A stretch of DNA of 64,000 nt, taken from the NCBI GenBank assembly GCA_021323635.1, contig JAJPKQ010000017.1, positions 124,001-188,000 of the forward strand. The letters are read 5' to 3'. Shown here piece by piece: positions 1-7,755 of the stretch. The stretch is from a bacterium (lineage in GTDB: Bacteria; Actinomycetota; Thermoleophilia; Solirubrobacterales; Solirubrobacteraceae). Made by a program: the position numbers and the translations under genes. The notes beneath the pieces were generated by a model. The model did no database searches, had not been told where the DNA came from, and saw nothing but the letters and a program-made list of their open reading frames with translations. Each line of letters starts with the position of its first letter. Within the stretch, counting starts at the first letter, position 1.

Positions 1-348
1 GTCTACATCCTCCACATGCGCGACGCGATCGATCGCGTGCTGCAGTACACGGACCCTGGCCGCGACGCCTTTTTCGCCGATCCGATGATGCAGGACGCGG
101 TCGTACGCAACCTCGAGATCGTCGGTGAGGCGGCAAAGCGTGTCTCGCCGTCGCTGCAGGCGCAGGCACCCAACGTGCCCTGGCGTGAGATGGCGGGCAT
201 GCGCGAGAAGCTCGTGCATGACTACTTCGGCGTAGACCTCGCGCTGGTGTGGAATGTCGTTGAGGGCGAGCTGCCCAAGGCTCGTGCGCATATCAACGCG
301 ATCCTGAGCGACCCGGCGCGCGGAGTCGGCGACGACGCCGCTGACTGA
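1..348 (+). CDS. HepT-like HEPN ribonuclease toxin (DUF86), 5' partial
   Basis: The frame is open from base 1, so the N-terminus lies outside the window; 115 residues are visible. The sequence fits the DUF86/HepT family: a helical HEPN domain with the catalytic signature R-x4-H-x-Y, seen here as REKLVHDY followed by FGVD. In known systems HepT is an RNase or AMP-accepting toxin paired with the nucleotidyltransferase antitoxin MntA, which normally sits directly upstream and would be outside the window. The protein ends in an acidic tail (GVGDDAAD). I see no partner downstream. An ATG at 16 could be taken as a start, but the residues before it (VYILH) fit the family, so I treat the gene as cut by the window edge. 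Confidence 0.8.
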   Translation, partial: VYILHMRDAIDRVLQYTDPGRDAFFADPMMQDAVVRNLEIVGEAAKRVSPSLQAQAPNVPWREMAGMREKLVHDYFGVDLALVWNVVEGELPKARAHINAILSDPARGVGDDAAD

Positions 349-965
349 GCCGGGGATGTGAGCTGAGGGGTCGCCGGCGTCGGATCGAGTTCCATGATGG
401 CTGGCCCGCGGGCGGGGAGATCGAGGATGTCCCGATCGCAGTAGAGGCTCGGTGACGTTCCGGAAGGTGATCTCGATGCAACTTGAAAGCTGTCGGCCTC
501 CTGCGTTGAGCTGTCAGCGCGCAGCTCCCGCTGGATCGCTGCGTGTAGCGCTGGCAGGTCGCGGAAGCCTTCGACGCGGTTGAAGTGCGCCGCCGCTTCG
601 TTCATCCGGGCGGCGGTCCGGCGCAAGCGCATGGCCCCGTCGCGCCAGTGCTTGACGTTGCACTGGGAATTACCGAGAGTGTCGAATGAACCTCCCCAAA
701 AGCCCTGGACGGTTGCATAACAGGATACGCGGCGGGCCCGCCACCGCGTTTTGGTCTCTCAAAGCGCCAGCGCCGTGCCCGGCAAGATTGCGCCCGCGCA
801 ACCTTGTGATCTGTACCCCAACTGCCTGACCAATGAATGGGGTCCGTTGACACGGATAGCTGCCGGATGCGGCCTCTGGGCATCCGCGCCGAGCGATTTC
901 ATAGAGAACGCCCCCGAGAAGCCGGCAACGTCTGCCCAGTCGATAGCTCCGCGACTGGATCCATA
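349..965. other. Intergenic, no convincing gene
   Basis: This 617-base stretch lies between the HepT-like gene and the rnpB terminator. Open frames on both strands are arginine/proline-rich shadows with no recognisable family. The only local structure I see is a 7-bp inverted repeat (CGGATGC at 864-870, GCATCCG at 880-886). Confidence 0.5.
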
Positions 966-993
966 GAGAAGCCCCGCCTTCGCGGGGCTTCTC
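966..993 (-). terminator. Terminator hairpin of rnpB
   Basis: A perfect 12-bp stem (GAGAAGCCCCGC / GCGGGGCTTCTC) with a 4-base loop sits three bases beyond the 3' end of the RNase P RNA on the minus strand. The U-tract is weak (TTCTCTAT), as is usual in high-GC actinobacteria. Confidence 0.75.
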
Positions 994-996
994 CTT

Positions 997-1326
997 AGCA
1001 GGTCTGTAAGCCGGATTCTGTCTTGAGCAGCCATCCATCTCTGCGGCCCACCTGGACCTCGGCGGGCAACCTGGTTGCGGTCCTGCTTGGCCTTGCATCG
1101 GGTGGGGTTTGCCCAGCCGCCGCGTCACCGCGACGCTGGTGCGCTCTTACCGCACCATTTCACCCTTGCCTGCGCGCCGTTCACGTGGGACGGCGCGCAT
1201 CGGCGGTATGTTTCTGTGGCACTTTCCCGCGGGTTTCCCCGGGTCGATCACTCGACCACCCTGCCCTGCGATGTCCGGACTTTCCTCGACAGCGCTCGCG
1301 CGCCGCCGCGACTGCTCGACCTGCTC
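997..1326 (-). ncRNA. rnpB: RNase P RNA (class A)
   Basis: Read on the minus strand, the sequence has the conserved core of bacterial RNase P RNA: GAGGAAAGTCCGGAC near the 5' end (complement of about 1272-1286), the ACAGAAACATACCGCC block (complement of about 1203-1218), GGTGAAATGGTGCGGTAAGAG, and the 3' signature GACAGAATCCGGCTTACAGA (complement of 1003-1022). The ends are set by helix P1: AGCAGGTC at the 5' side (complement of 1318-1325) pairs with GACCTGCT at the 3' side (complement of 997-1004). The ends are good to a few bases. The RNA is the catalytic subunit for tRNA 5' maturation. Confidence 0.95.
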
Positions 1327-1407
1327 CTCAAGGGTAGCGCAGCGCGGTGCGCCGCTCGCATCGGCCGCCAGTGGCGCGCAGCGGTATGGCTTACGCGCAG
1401 CAGCCGC

Positions 1408-2022
1408 TCAGCGCATGCTGCGCAGCAGGCCGACGACGCGCCCAACCACGCGCACATCGCGCGTGATGATCGGCTCCATCGCGGCGTTCGCCGGCTGCAG
1501 CCGCACGTGGCCATCCTCGCGGAAGAAGCGCTTGATCGTCGCCTCCTCGCCGAGCAGCGCCACGACAATGTCGCCGTTGCGAGCGCTCTCCTGCTCGCGC
1601 ACGACCACAATGTCGTCGTCGAGGATGCCCGCTTCGACCATCGACTCGCCGCGCACGCGGAGCAGGTAGTGGCCGTCTTCGCCGCCGATCGACTTGGGCA
1701 CGGGCACATACTCCTCGATGTTCTCCTCGGCGAGGATCGGCGCGCCAGCGGCCACGGCCCCCACCAGTGGCAGTGCTCGCTGCTCGACGCTCGCCCCCAG
1801 CGCGCCATCCGCGCGGTCACGCAGCTCGATCGCGCGCGGCTTGGAGGGATCGCGCCGCAGCAGGCCGAGCCGCTCAAGATTGGCGAGGTGAGTGTGGACC
1901 GTCGAGGAGGAGGCAAGCCCGACGGCGGTACCGATGTCGCGCACCGTCGGCGGGTAGCCGTGCTTCTGCAAGTAGCCGCGGATGAAGTCGAAAATCTCGC
2001 GCTGGCGCTTGGTCAGTGTCAC
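1408..2022 (-). CDS. lexA: LexA, SOS repressor
   Basis: A protein of 204 residues with the usual LexA layout. The N-terminal winged helix-turn-helix begins with the typical TKRQREIFDFIRGYLQKHGY. The self-cleavage site is Ala92-Gly93 in the segment GAVAAGAP. The serine/lysine dyad is Ser127 (GESM) and Lys164 (ATIKRF). RecA-stimulated self-cleavage relieves repression of DNA repair genes. An SOS box lies upstream between the start codon and a TATAGT -10 element, so the gene should be autoregulated. It is transcribed toward rnpB and is monocistronic as far as I can see. Confidence 0.97.
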   Translation of the reverse strand: MTLTKRQREIFDFIRGYLQKHGYPPTVRDIGTAVGLASSSTVHTHLANLERLGLLRRDPSKPRAIELRDRADGALGASVEQRALPLVGAVAAGAPILAEENIEEYVPVPKSIGGEDGHYLLRVRGESMVEAGILDDDIVVVREQESARNGDIVVALLGEEATIKRFFREDGHVRLQPANAAMEPIITRDVRVVGRVVGLLRSMR

Positions 2023-2115
2023 TGGGCACGCTCCTTCCTTGGATCAAGGCGCATCAGCCTGGCCGCTGCGCCGCATCGCCGCCGGCGCGGCACGATCGAT
2101 TAGATCTCCACTCTG

Positions 2116-2136
2116 CGAACACCTGTTCGTACTATA
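2116..2136 (-). promoter_or_regulatory. SOS box and -10 element of lexA
   Basis: CGAACACCTGTTCG (2116-2129) matches the actinobacterial/Firmicute LexA box, with perfect CGAAC/GTTCG arms and a 4-base spacer. On the minus strand TATAGT (complement of 2131-2136) sits one base upstream of the box, so LexA would cover the transcription start. The lexA ATG is 94 bases downstream. Confidence 0.88.
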
Positions 2137-2194
2137 GAGGGTCGGGGGGACGGATTGGGGCATGCGGCGAGAGCGAACGAGATCCACGCGCGGC

Positions 2195-2200
2195 TATACT
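2195..2200 (+). promoter_or_regulatory. Candidate -10 element of tRNA-Leu
   Basis: TATACT ends 11 bases before the first base of the tRNA, a normal distance for a stable-RNA start site. I see no clear -35 hexamer, so this is a candidate only. Confidence 0.45.
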
Positions 2201-2211
2201 CGGCGCGCTAA

Positions 2212-2297
<86 letters not shown>

Positions 2298-2697
2298 TTG
2301 GCCCCCTTTTCGTGCGCTGGGACATCCCGATAGGAGTGCCGCCGAGCCGCCAGCATAGCGCGGCGAGCTGTACGGCGGGGATCAGGACGCACGGGTGGGG
2401 AGCCGAAAGCGACGACGTTCGGCCAGGGTTGCCACTGCGAAGGAACTACAGCGAGTGAACACTGCCGCCGCGGGTTGTGTGCGCTCGAACCGGCGGCACG
2501 ATTCGTCGGATACTGGCAACCCGGCTAGCCGCGCTACTGCCACCTAGCCAACACCTACAAAGAGCTTCCGACCGGTTGAAGCATAGATCCGGGCCATTCG
2601 GGGCCGGGCGCACTCAGCGGACACGCGCCGTGGGGCAACCCGAATGAAGCGTGGCTGCGGTGGGCTGGACTCGCGTGCGTGCGCTACCGTTGCTGGC
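2298..2697. other. Intergenic at the left end of the island
   Basis: These 400 bases lie between tRNA-Leu and the HicB-like gene. I find no frame with family-like sequence and no strong hairpin. It may be decayed island DNA. Confidence 0.4.
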
Positions 2698-2925
2698 ATG
2701 GACGCGCTCAAGTTCAACGTGGTCTACGAGGATGCTGGCGAAGGCTGGGTCTATGCCCATGTGCCTGAGCTGCCCGAGGTGCACACGCAGGGCGAGAGCC
2801 TCGACGAGGCACGCTCCATGGTCCGCGAAGCGATCGAGCTGGTGCTGGGTGAGCGCCGCTTGCGCGGGGAGCAGATCCCAACCACTGGGTGGGCGCTCGT
2901 GGAGCCCGTCGAGATCGCTGCGTGA
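2698..2925 (+). CDS. HicB-family antitoxin
   Basis: A protein of 75 residues with the HicB-like fold sequence: a short beta segment (LKFNVVYEDAGEGWVYAHV), then PELPEVHTQGESLDEA and a helix (SMVREAIELVL). The C-terminus lacks an obvious ribbon-helix-helix, as in the short HicB class. Such proteins neutralise the HicA mRNA interferase and often repress their own operon. The start is the ATG at 2698; a GTG further upstream is possible but adds non-family sequence. The stop overlaps the next start (GTGA at 2922-2925), the expected coupling with hicA. That hicA is interrupted, so this antitoxin may be an orphan. Confidence 0.8.
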   Translation: MDALKFNVVYEDAGEGWVYAHVPELPEVHTQGESLDEARSMVREAIELVLGERRLRGEQIPTTGWALVEPVEIAA

Positions 2926-3119
2926 AGAAGCGCGAGCTCGAACGACATCTCGCACGCGAGGGCTGACGGATCGTTCGCCAGGCTGCCAGGCATGAGCTCT
3001 GGGAGAACCCCGCCACCGGCCAGCGCACCACCATCCCTCGGCACAGTGAGATCAAGCTGCCGACTGCTCGCGACATCTGCCGGCAGCTGGGTGTTCGCGC
3101 GCCCGCGGGTTCCCGCTGA
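2922..3119 (+). pseudogene. HicA toxin gene with an in-frame stop
   Basis: Starting at GTG 2922, overlapping the hicB stop, the frame reads VKKRELERHLAREG, then TGA at 2964-2966, then RIVRQAARHELWENPATG and onward through PRHSEIKLPTARDICRQLG to a stop at 3117-3119. Both halves match the HicA double-stranded-RNA-binding-like fold in the same frame: KRRDLxRxLxxxG, the catalytic-His region RHELW, and PRHxEIKxxTxRxIxRxLG. The stop replaces one codon where the family usually has Cys or Trp, so a single base change explains it. UGA readthrough cannot be excluded but nothing in the sequence argues for it. Confidence 0.85.
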
Positions 3120-3754
3120 GCGGGCGAGCCCCGATCGCCGCGGCGATTGCCACCTCCCCACGAACCGGCCTCCACCGGGCTCCAGTCGATGCCAGCCGCC
3201 TGCCATGCGCTCAAATCGGGTTGGCTGGCATCGACACCGGGTTCGCGAGCTCCAACCAAAGGACTCGACGGATACCCGGCGCCCGAGCAGTTGCTCCACG
3301 TCCTGATAGAACTCGCAGACGCGCATAGGCCTGTAACTCGCGGCGAGGACACTTGACGGTTCGCTGGACCACCCCCATTGCCAAAGCGCCTCGGTGCCGG
3401 CGCCAAGACTGTTGGACGGCATGGCCTCCCCCGGCCGTTGGGCCGCTCGAGAGCTGCCTTTAAAGCCTGCGAAGGGTTCGGTAGCCGTCCACTCAAATGC
3501 ATGCCGAAAGCCCTGGAAACCGGAGCATTTCATTGCCGGGGACCATCCGAGCCCGCTCTGGAAAGTGGACGGACTTCTGTAGCTGACAAAGTCGTGCATT
3601 CTCCCGTACATCCCAGTGCCACGAACCGCGTCCCCGCGCCGGTCCCGGTGAGCTGCCGCATCGCCAAGGACCGCAGGGAGCCTGATGGCGTGATGTGGCG
3701 GGCCGTCAGCGCTCTCGACGCTTCCGCAGCGAAGATGTCGCCAAGGACCTCGAC
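3120..3754. other. Island DNA without a recognisable gene
   Basis: These 635 bases separate the broken hicA from the integrase fragment. A minus-strand segment (about 3250-3340) encodes VCEFYQDVEQLLGRRVSVES, faintly like the end of an MNT nucleotidyltransferase antitoxin, but it has no core motif. I see no gene I can support here. Confidence 0.4.
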
Positions 3755-4063
3755 ATGCCGACGCATGACCGCGTGGCCGCCAAGCGCTCGCGTAGGCAAT
3801 ACGGCAGCGGCGGTAGGGTCTACCCCTACAAGACCCCTTCTGCGACCGGGTGGCGCTTCCCGCTCGAGCGCTCCGACGGATCCTTGACGAGCAAGCGCGG
3901 CTTCACGAGCCGGAAAGCCGCTCAGGACGCACGCCGGCGCAGCCTCGCGGTGGAGTCGACGGCGCAGCCGGCCGACCGGGAGCATGCAAGGGCCAAAGCC
4001 GTTGGCGGTGACCCGGCAGGTGCAGATGCTCGCGAGGAGGTGCTCGCGCTCCGGGCAGCGTGA
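3755..4063 (+). pseudogene. Tyrosine-type phage integrase, N-terminal arm-binding fragment
   Basis: The reading frame from ATG 3755 gives 102 residues. Residues about 15-60 resemble the AP2-like arm-type DNA-binding domain of actinophage integrases: a basic start (KRSRRQYGSG), RVYPYKTPSATGWRF, then SDGSLTSKRGFTSRKAAQDA. In complete integrases this is followed by a SAM-like core-binding domain and a catalytic domain with R-H-R-Y. Here the frame loses similarity after about residue 65 and stops, and I could not find the catalytic domain in any frame before the next gene at 4278. It is best read as a truncated, non-functional integrase left over from the island's insertion at tRNA-Leu. Confidence 0.65.
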
Positions 4064-4277
4064 GCATCCTCGATATCGCCGCCGAGCCGGTTACACCACT
4101 TCGGGCTACCCGAGTGGTGCGTGCGCCTGTATCGGATCATGCGAGTCATGGCAGCCAAACTGGCATCAAGCACTCACACTAACCTCGATTCGCCACCAAC
4201 CATCTCAGCAAGGGCATGGTGACTAACCGCACGATCTAAGAGGCGTCCAATACACCGTAAGTTTTGTGTCCTGCACG

Positions 4278-4724
4278 ATGCGCATGCAATCTGGAGCGCA
4301 GCGCAAGACCCCGAAGGGCGAGCCCTTCAGCGTTCGCTTCACGCGACCCACCGACAGCATGGTCGAGGAGGAAGCGCGACGCACTCGCCGCTCCAAGAGC
4401 GCAATCGTGGAGTCCCTGACGGAGGAGGCGATCCGCATGCGCCGCTTCGCGGGCATCGGCTTTCGTGGCGACGACGCCGCCCGGCGTCCGTGGGTGATCG
4501 GCTCGGGCCTCGACATCTGGGAGATCATCCAGATGCTCGATGACTTTGGCTCGATCGAGCGGCTTGTCGAGGAGAGGCAGCTCAGCGAGCCCCAGGTGCG
4601 CCTCGCCATCGCCTACCGCGAGAGCTACCCCGAGGAGATTGCAGAGGCGGTGGCGCAGAACCGTCGCACAGCCACAGAGCTGCACGAGCTCTACCCCTTC
4701 ATCCAGCTCTCCGCCACGGCATAG
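4278..4724 (+). CDS. RHH-DUF433 fusion antitoxin
   Basis: A protein of 148 residues from ATG 4278 (a GTG at 4266 and an ATG at 4284 are alternatives). Residues about 15-50 (FSVRFTRPTDSMVEEEARRT, then RSKSAIVESLTEEAIRMRR) look like a CopG/Arc ribbon-helix-helix. Residues about 55-130 match DUF433: a GIGFRG strand, DIWEIIQMLDDFGSIERLVE, then a helix-turn-helix (LSEPQVRLAIAYRESYPEEI). This fused form is found as the antitoxin of DUF5615 PIN-like toxins (VapB45-type). The toxin start is 6 bases downstream of the stop. It probably binds both the operon promoter and the toxin. It is inside the tRNA-Leu island. Confidence 0.8.
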   Translation: MRMQSGAQRKTPKGEPFSVRFTRPTDSMVEEEARRTRRSKSAIVESLTEEAIRMRRFAGIGFRGDDAARRPWVIGSGLDIWEIIQMLDDFGSIERLVEERQLSEPQVRLAIAYRESYPEEIAEAVAQNRRTATELHELYPFIQLSATA

Positions 4725-4730
4725 CCACGC

Positions 4731-5081
4731 TTGCGGCTCCTGCTCGACGCGAACCTCTCGCCACGCCGTCTCGCTGCTCAGCTGCGCGAGCGAGGTCACG
4801 ACGTGCTGGCGCTCGCCGAGAGCGCAATGTACGAGGGACTCCCCGACCCGCAGGTGCTCGAGCTGGCCACCTCCGAAGGGCGCGTCTTGATGACACGCAA
4901 CAGCCCCGACTTCGCGCCACTCGCGCGCGAATGGGCCGAAGCGCAGCGATCCCATGCTGGCCTGATCCTCATCTGGACGCTCGACCACAGCCAGTTCGCC
5001 GCAATTCTCGCCGGGATCGAGCACCAGCTCAGCCGTTGGCCGCACCAGGAGCAGTGGATCGGCCTGACCGTCGCAATCTGA
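4731..5081 (+). CDS. DUF5615 PIN-like toxin
   Basis: A protein of 116 residues with the DUF5615 (VapC45-like, Mut7-C-related) pattern: LLLDANLSPRRLA with the first acidic residue at Asp7, the RERGHDV segment, then GRVLMTRNSPDFAPLA with the second acidic cluster, and a C-terminal GLILIWTL strand. Family members are predicted metal-dependent RNases. The start is TTG at 4731, 6 bases after the antitoxin stop, which gives the expected N-terminus beginning directly with the first strand. The gene is intact, unlike hicA in the same island. Confidence 0.82.
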   Translation: MRLLLDANLSPRRLAAQLRERGHDVLALAESAMYEGLPDPQVLELATSEGRVLMTRNSPDFAPLAREWAEAQRSHAGLILIWTLDHSQFAAILAGIEHQLSRWPHQEQWIGLTVAI

Positions 5082-5236
5082 ATGCCGTCGATCGACTCCA
5101 GCGCAGCTCGGCCTTGCGCATCCCGGCTGCCGTGACAAAATCCCGAGCCATAACGTCAAATGCGTCCAATCGTCTCGTGATCCTCGCTAGCTCGTCGACC
5201 TGGACGCCGCTCTAAGCAGCTACACCCCGCCAATAG

Positions 5237-5293
5237 GGTTGAGCGCCTCGTGGGCTATTTCCTTCGTGGTGAATCGAGTCCACTCGGGCGCAT
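5237..5293 (+). repeat. Partial copy of the tRNA-Leu 3' half (island right attachment site)
   Basis: The segment starts at the anticodon stem (GGTTGAG) and runs through the T-arm to the acceptor end. The last 20 bases are identical to tRNA-Leu 2279-2298. The first 37 bases are about two-thirds identical and would not fold into a proper variable arm (TATTTCCTT in place of CCTTACGGTCC). There is no 5' half, so this is not a functional tRNA. It marks the right junction of the island. Confidence 0.85.
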
Positions 5294-5416
5294 CCGAGCG
5301 CCGACCCAGCACGCGATGGGGGAGCTTGCGCGGGAGCCCAGCAGCCTCCTCGGCCGATGCCGGCCTCGCGCAGCCACCGCCAGCTCCATAATCAATCCCG
5401 ATGGAGGGCTGAAGCG

Positions 5417-6268
5417 ATGCGACTGGTCACATATGACGATGGCTCCGGCGCCCAGGCAGGGATCCAGATCGGTGAGCACGTGATTTGCACCGCTGCGCTG
5501 GGCGCACCGGCGCGCTCGCTGCGAGCGCTGCTCGAGGCGCTCTCGCCGCCCGACCTAGCCGCGCTGGGTGAGCGCGCGCAAAGCGCCGGCCGCGGCACGC
5601 CGCTAGCCGACGTGCGCCTTCTACCGCCGGTGCCCGACCCCCAGAAGATCATCTGCCTGGGCCTCAACTACCGCGACCACGCCGCGGAGGTCGGCCAGCC
5701 GCTGCCGGGCGCCCCGATGTGGTTTGCGAAGTTCGCCAACTCGCTTGTGGGGCATGAAGCGGAGATCGTGCTGCCGTCCACCCATCCCGACCACGTCGAC
5801 TACGAGGCCGAGCTCGCGGTCGTGATCGGTCGCAGCGCAAAGCGGATCGATGAGCAAGATGCTCTGGACCATATCGCCGGCGCGATGGCGTTCAACGACG
5901 TCAGCGCCCGCGACCTCCAGTTCGAGAACCCGCTCTGGACCGCAGGCAAGGCGCTCGACACCTTCGCACCCTGCGGGCCGGCGCTGGTCACGCTCGATGA
6001 GCTCGACGACCTGCAGGCGCTCGCATTGCGCGCCAAGGTCAATGGCAAGACGGTCCAGGAGGGCACCACCGCAAACATGATCTTCTCGGTCGCCGCGACG
6101 ATCGCTTGGCTCTCGCGCACGATGACGCTGCTGCCGGGCGACATCATCGCCACCGGCACCCCGGCCGGAGTGGGGGCCGCGCGCGGCAGCTTCCTGCGCG
6201 CAGGCGACAGCGTCGAGATCGAGGTCAGCGGCATCGGCACGCTGCGCAACCGGGTGCGGGCACCGTGA
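5417..6268 (+). CDS. Fumarylacetoacetate hydrolase (FAH) family protein
   Basis: A protein of 283 residues from ATG 5417, with GGAGG 9 bases upstream. The N-terminal half is the usual small domain; the C-terminal FAH domain starts near residue 75 with KIICLGLNYRDHAAE, followed by the metal-binding DYEAELAVVIG and FNDVSARDLQ, WTAGKALDTFAPCGP, and the GDIIATGTPAGVG signature. The family includes acylpyruvases, oxaloacetate decarboxylases and 2-hydroxyhepta-dienedioate isomerases acting on 2,4-diketo acids. The substrate cannot be read from sequence. A hydrolase of the metallo-beta-lactamase fold follows 4 bases later, suggesting a shared catabolic operon. Confidence 0.92.
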   Translation: MRLVTYDDGSGAQAGIQIGEHVICTAALGAPARSLRALLEALSPPDLAALGERAQSAGRGTPLADVRLLPPVPDPQKIICLGLNYRDHAAEVGQPLPGAPMWFAKFANSLVGHEAEIVLPSTHPDHVDYEAELAVVIGRSAKRIDEQDALDHIAGAMAFNDVSARDLQFENPLWTAGKALDTFAPCGPALVTLDELDDLQALALRAKVNGKTVQEGTTANMIFSVAATIAWLSRTMTLLPGDIIATGTPAGVGAARGSFLRAGDSVEIEVSGIGTLRNRVRAP

Positions 6269-6272
6269 GGCG

Positions 6273-7067
6273 ATGGGCGGGGTAATCCACCGGCGCAGAC
6301 GCTTGATCGAGGTGCGCAGCCGGCGACCGGTCCCGATCGCCGAGGGCGTCTGGGTGCTGCAGGGGCAGCCGGGGCGCTGCAACGTCTACTTCATCGCCGA
6401 GGGCTCCGCGGTGAGCCTCTTCGATGCCGGCGCCCGCACGATGGCAGGCGCGATCGCGCGCGCAGGAGAGCAGCTGGGCGGAATCCGGCGCATCATCCTC
6501 GGTCACGGCCACACCGACCACCGCGGCAGCGCCCCCGCGCTTGGCGCGCCCGTCTACTGCCATCCCGAGGAGGTGAACGACGCGCAAGGAAGCGGCGGCT
6601 TCCGCTACTGGCCCAAGGGCCTCTGCGGGCTGCCCACCCCCCAGCGCCAGATCCACCGTGCGCTGCACCGGCTGGCATGGGACGGTGGGCCGGTGCGGAT
6701 CGAGGAGGTGCTGCGCGAGGATGACGTGGTGGCCGGATTCCGCGTGATCGAGATCCCTGGCCACTCCCCCGGGCAGATCGCGCTCTGGCGGCAGGCCGAC
6801 CGCCTGGCGCTCGTGAGCGACGCCTTCTACACGATCGACATGTGGGGCCGCGACTGCGCCGCGAAGCTGCCCGAGGCCGTCTACAACTACGACAGCGAGC
6901 AGGCGCGCAAGAGCCTGCTCAAGCTCGCCGCGCTCGAGCCGGCGGCGGCTTGGGCGGGTCATGCACGGCCGCTGATCGGCGATGTCCGCGCGTGCTTGGA
7001 AGCGCTGGCGGCGTGCCCGCAACCGTCGCCAGTCGCCGGCACGCCGGAAGACGAAATCCGCCGTTAG
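6273..7067 (+). CDS. Metallo-beta-lactamase-fold hydrolase
   Basis: A protein of 264 residues. The binuclear zinc motif HxHxDH is present as HGHTDH (His78, His80, Asp82, His83), with further ligand candidates in the GHSPGQIALW and LVSDAFYTID strands and a distal AGHARPL. This is the glyoxalase II/general MBL arrangement. The start ATG is 4 bases after the FAH-family stop, so the two are probably co-transcribed. It could hydrolyse a thioester or lactone produced in the same pathway, but that is inference. The C-terminal tail is unremarkable. Confidence 0.88.
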   Translation: MGGVIHRRRRLIEVRSRRPVPIAEGVWVLQGQPGRCNVYFIAEGSAVSLFDAGARTMAGAIARAGEQLGGIRRIILGHGHTDHRGSAPALGAPVYCHPEEVNDAQGSGGFRYWPKGLCGLPTPQRQIHRALHRLAWDGGPVRIEEVLREDDVVAGFRVIEIPGHSPGQIALWRQADRLALVSDAFYTIDMWGRDCAAKLPEAVYNYDSEQARKSLLKLAALEPAAAWAGHARPLIGDVRACLEALAACPQPSPVAGTPEDEIRR

Positions 7068-7077
7068 GCTGCGCCCG

Positions 7078-7449
7078 ATGGCCAAGCGCAAGCCCAGACG
7101 GCCGAAGGCGCCAAAGCTCAAGGCGCCGACCAGCGACTACAGCGACGCTGAGGGCAACGTGCTGAGCCTGCGCGGCTCGCTCACCGCCGCCACCCGCACC
7201 CGCTACGCCGCCACCCTCGCCGGCGCCGAGCAGTCTGCGGCAAGCACGATCGAGGACAGCAGCCAGCGCGCGCTAGAGCTGCTATTCGAGCATCTGGCGG
7301 TGCGCTGGGTGATCGCCGGCGCGCCGATCGAGCGCCAGCGGGATCTGCTCGCGCGCCTGCGGATGGCCAGCCGCGCCGAGCGCGCCTGGGTGCGCGAGAC
7401 GCTGCGCCGGCACTGCGCCGAGTGCTTCCCGGAGGTGAAGGTGCCCTAG
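7078..7449 (+). CDS. Conserved hypothetical protein
   Basis: A protein of 123 residues from ATG 7078, 10 bases after the previous stop. It starts with a basic stretch (MAKRKPRRPKAPKLKAP) and continues with SDAEGNVLSLRGSLTAATR, a middle helix around ALELLFEHLAVRWVIAGAPI and a C-terminal helix (RHCAECFPEV). It has no transmembrane segment or known catalytic motif. The segments LLFEHLAVRW and ERQRDLLARLRMAS look like a real folded helical protein. I do not recognise a function. Co-orientation with the FAH and MBL genes suggests the same transcript. Confidence 0.7.
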   Translation: MAKRKPRRPKAPKLKAPTSDYSDAEGNVLSLRGSLTAATRTRYAATLAGAEQSAASTIEDSSQRALELLFEHLAVRWVIAGAPIERQRDLLARLRMASRAERAWVRETLRRHCAECFPEVKVP

Positions 7450-7755
7450 GCCCCGACCCGGGCGCAGCCAGGGGCCACGCGGAGCCGCTGCTCAGCGCGC
7501 CGAGACCGTTAGGGATCCAGAGCGAGCCCGCCCGCCCGCGCCGCTGTTGCTCTGCATCGGCCGCAGCAGCCCCAAGCGCTGAGACTGCGCCCTGCGCCTG
7601 CGCAGGCGACGCCAGGGCAGGCGGCTGCGACGGGCGACCGAGATGACACGCGGTATCTGTGCTTCTTCGGTGTGCTCCATGACCATCACGGTTCTGCGCC
7701 GCGCGCCGGAATCCTGCCGGCGGCGCCGGCGAGCAGAGCCGCGATGGATCCCCCG
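7450..7755. other. Convergent intergenic region
   Basis: 306 bases between convergent genes. It contains a 14-bp perfect palindrome (CGCCTGCGCAGGCG, 7595-7608) that could help end transcription from either side, without a T-tract. No gene is seen. Confidence 0.45.

Noticed and set aside
3250-3340. MNT nucleotidyltransferase antitoxin remnant on the minus strand
   Set aside because: Only one short segment (VEQLLGRRV) is suggestive and the catalytic GSxxxG...DxD motif is absent.
4236-5159. 307-codon minus-strand frame across the island toxin-antitoxin pair
   Set aside because: The plus-strand pair matches DUF433 and DUF5615 families; the minus frame has no family features.
5237-5293. A second tRNA-Leu
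   Set aside because: Only the 3' half is present and the variable arm cannot fold; it is an attachment-site copy.
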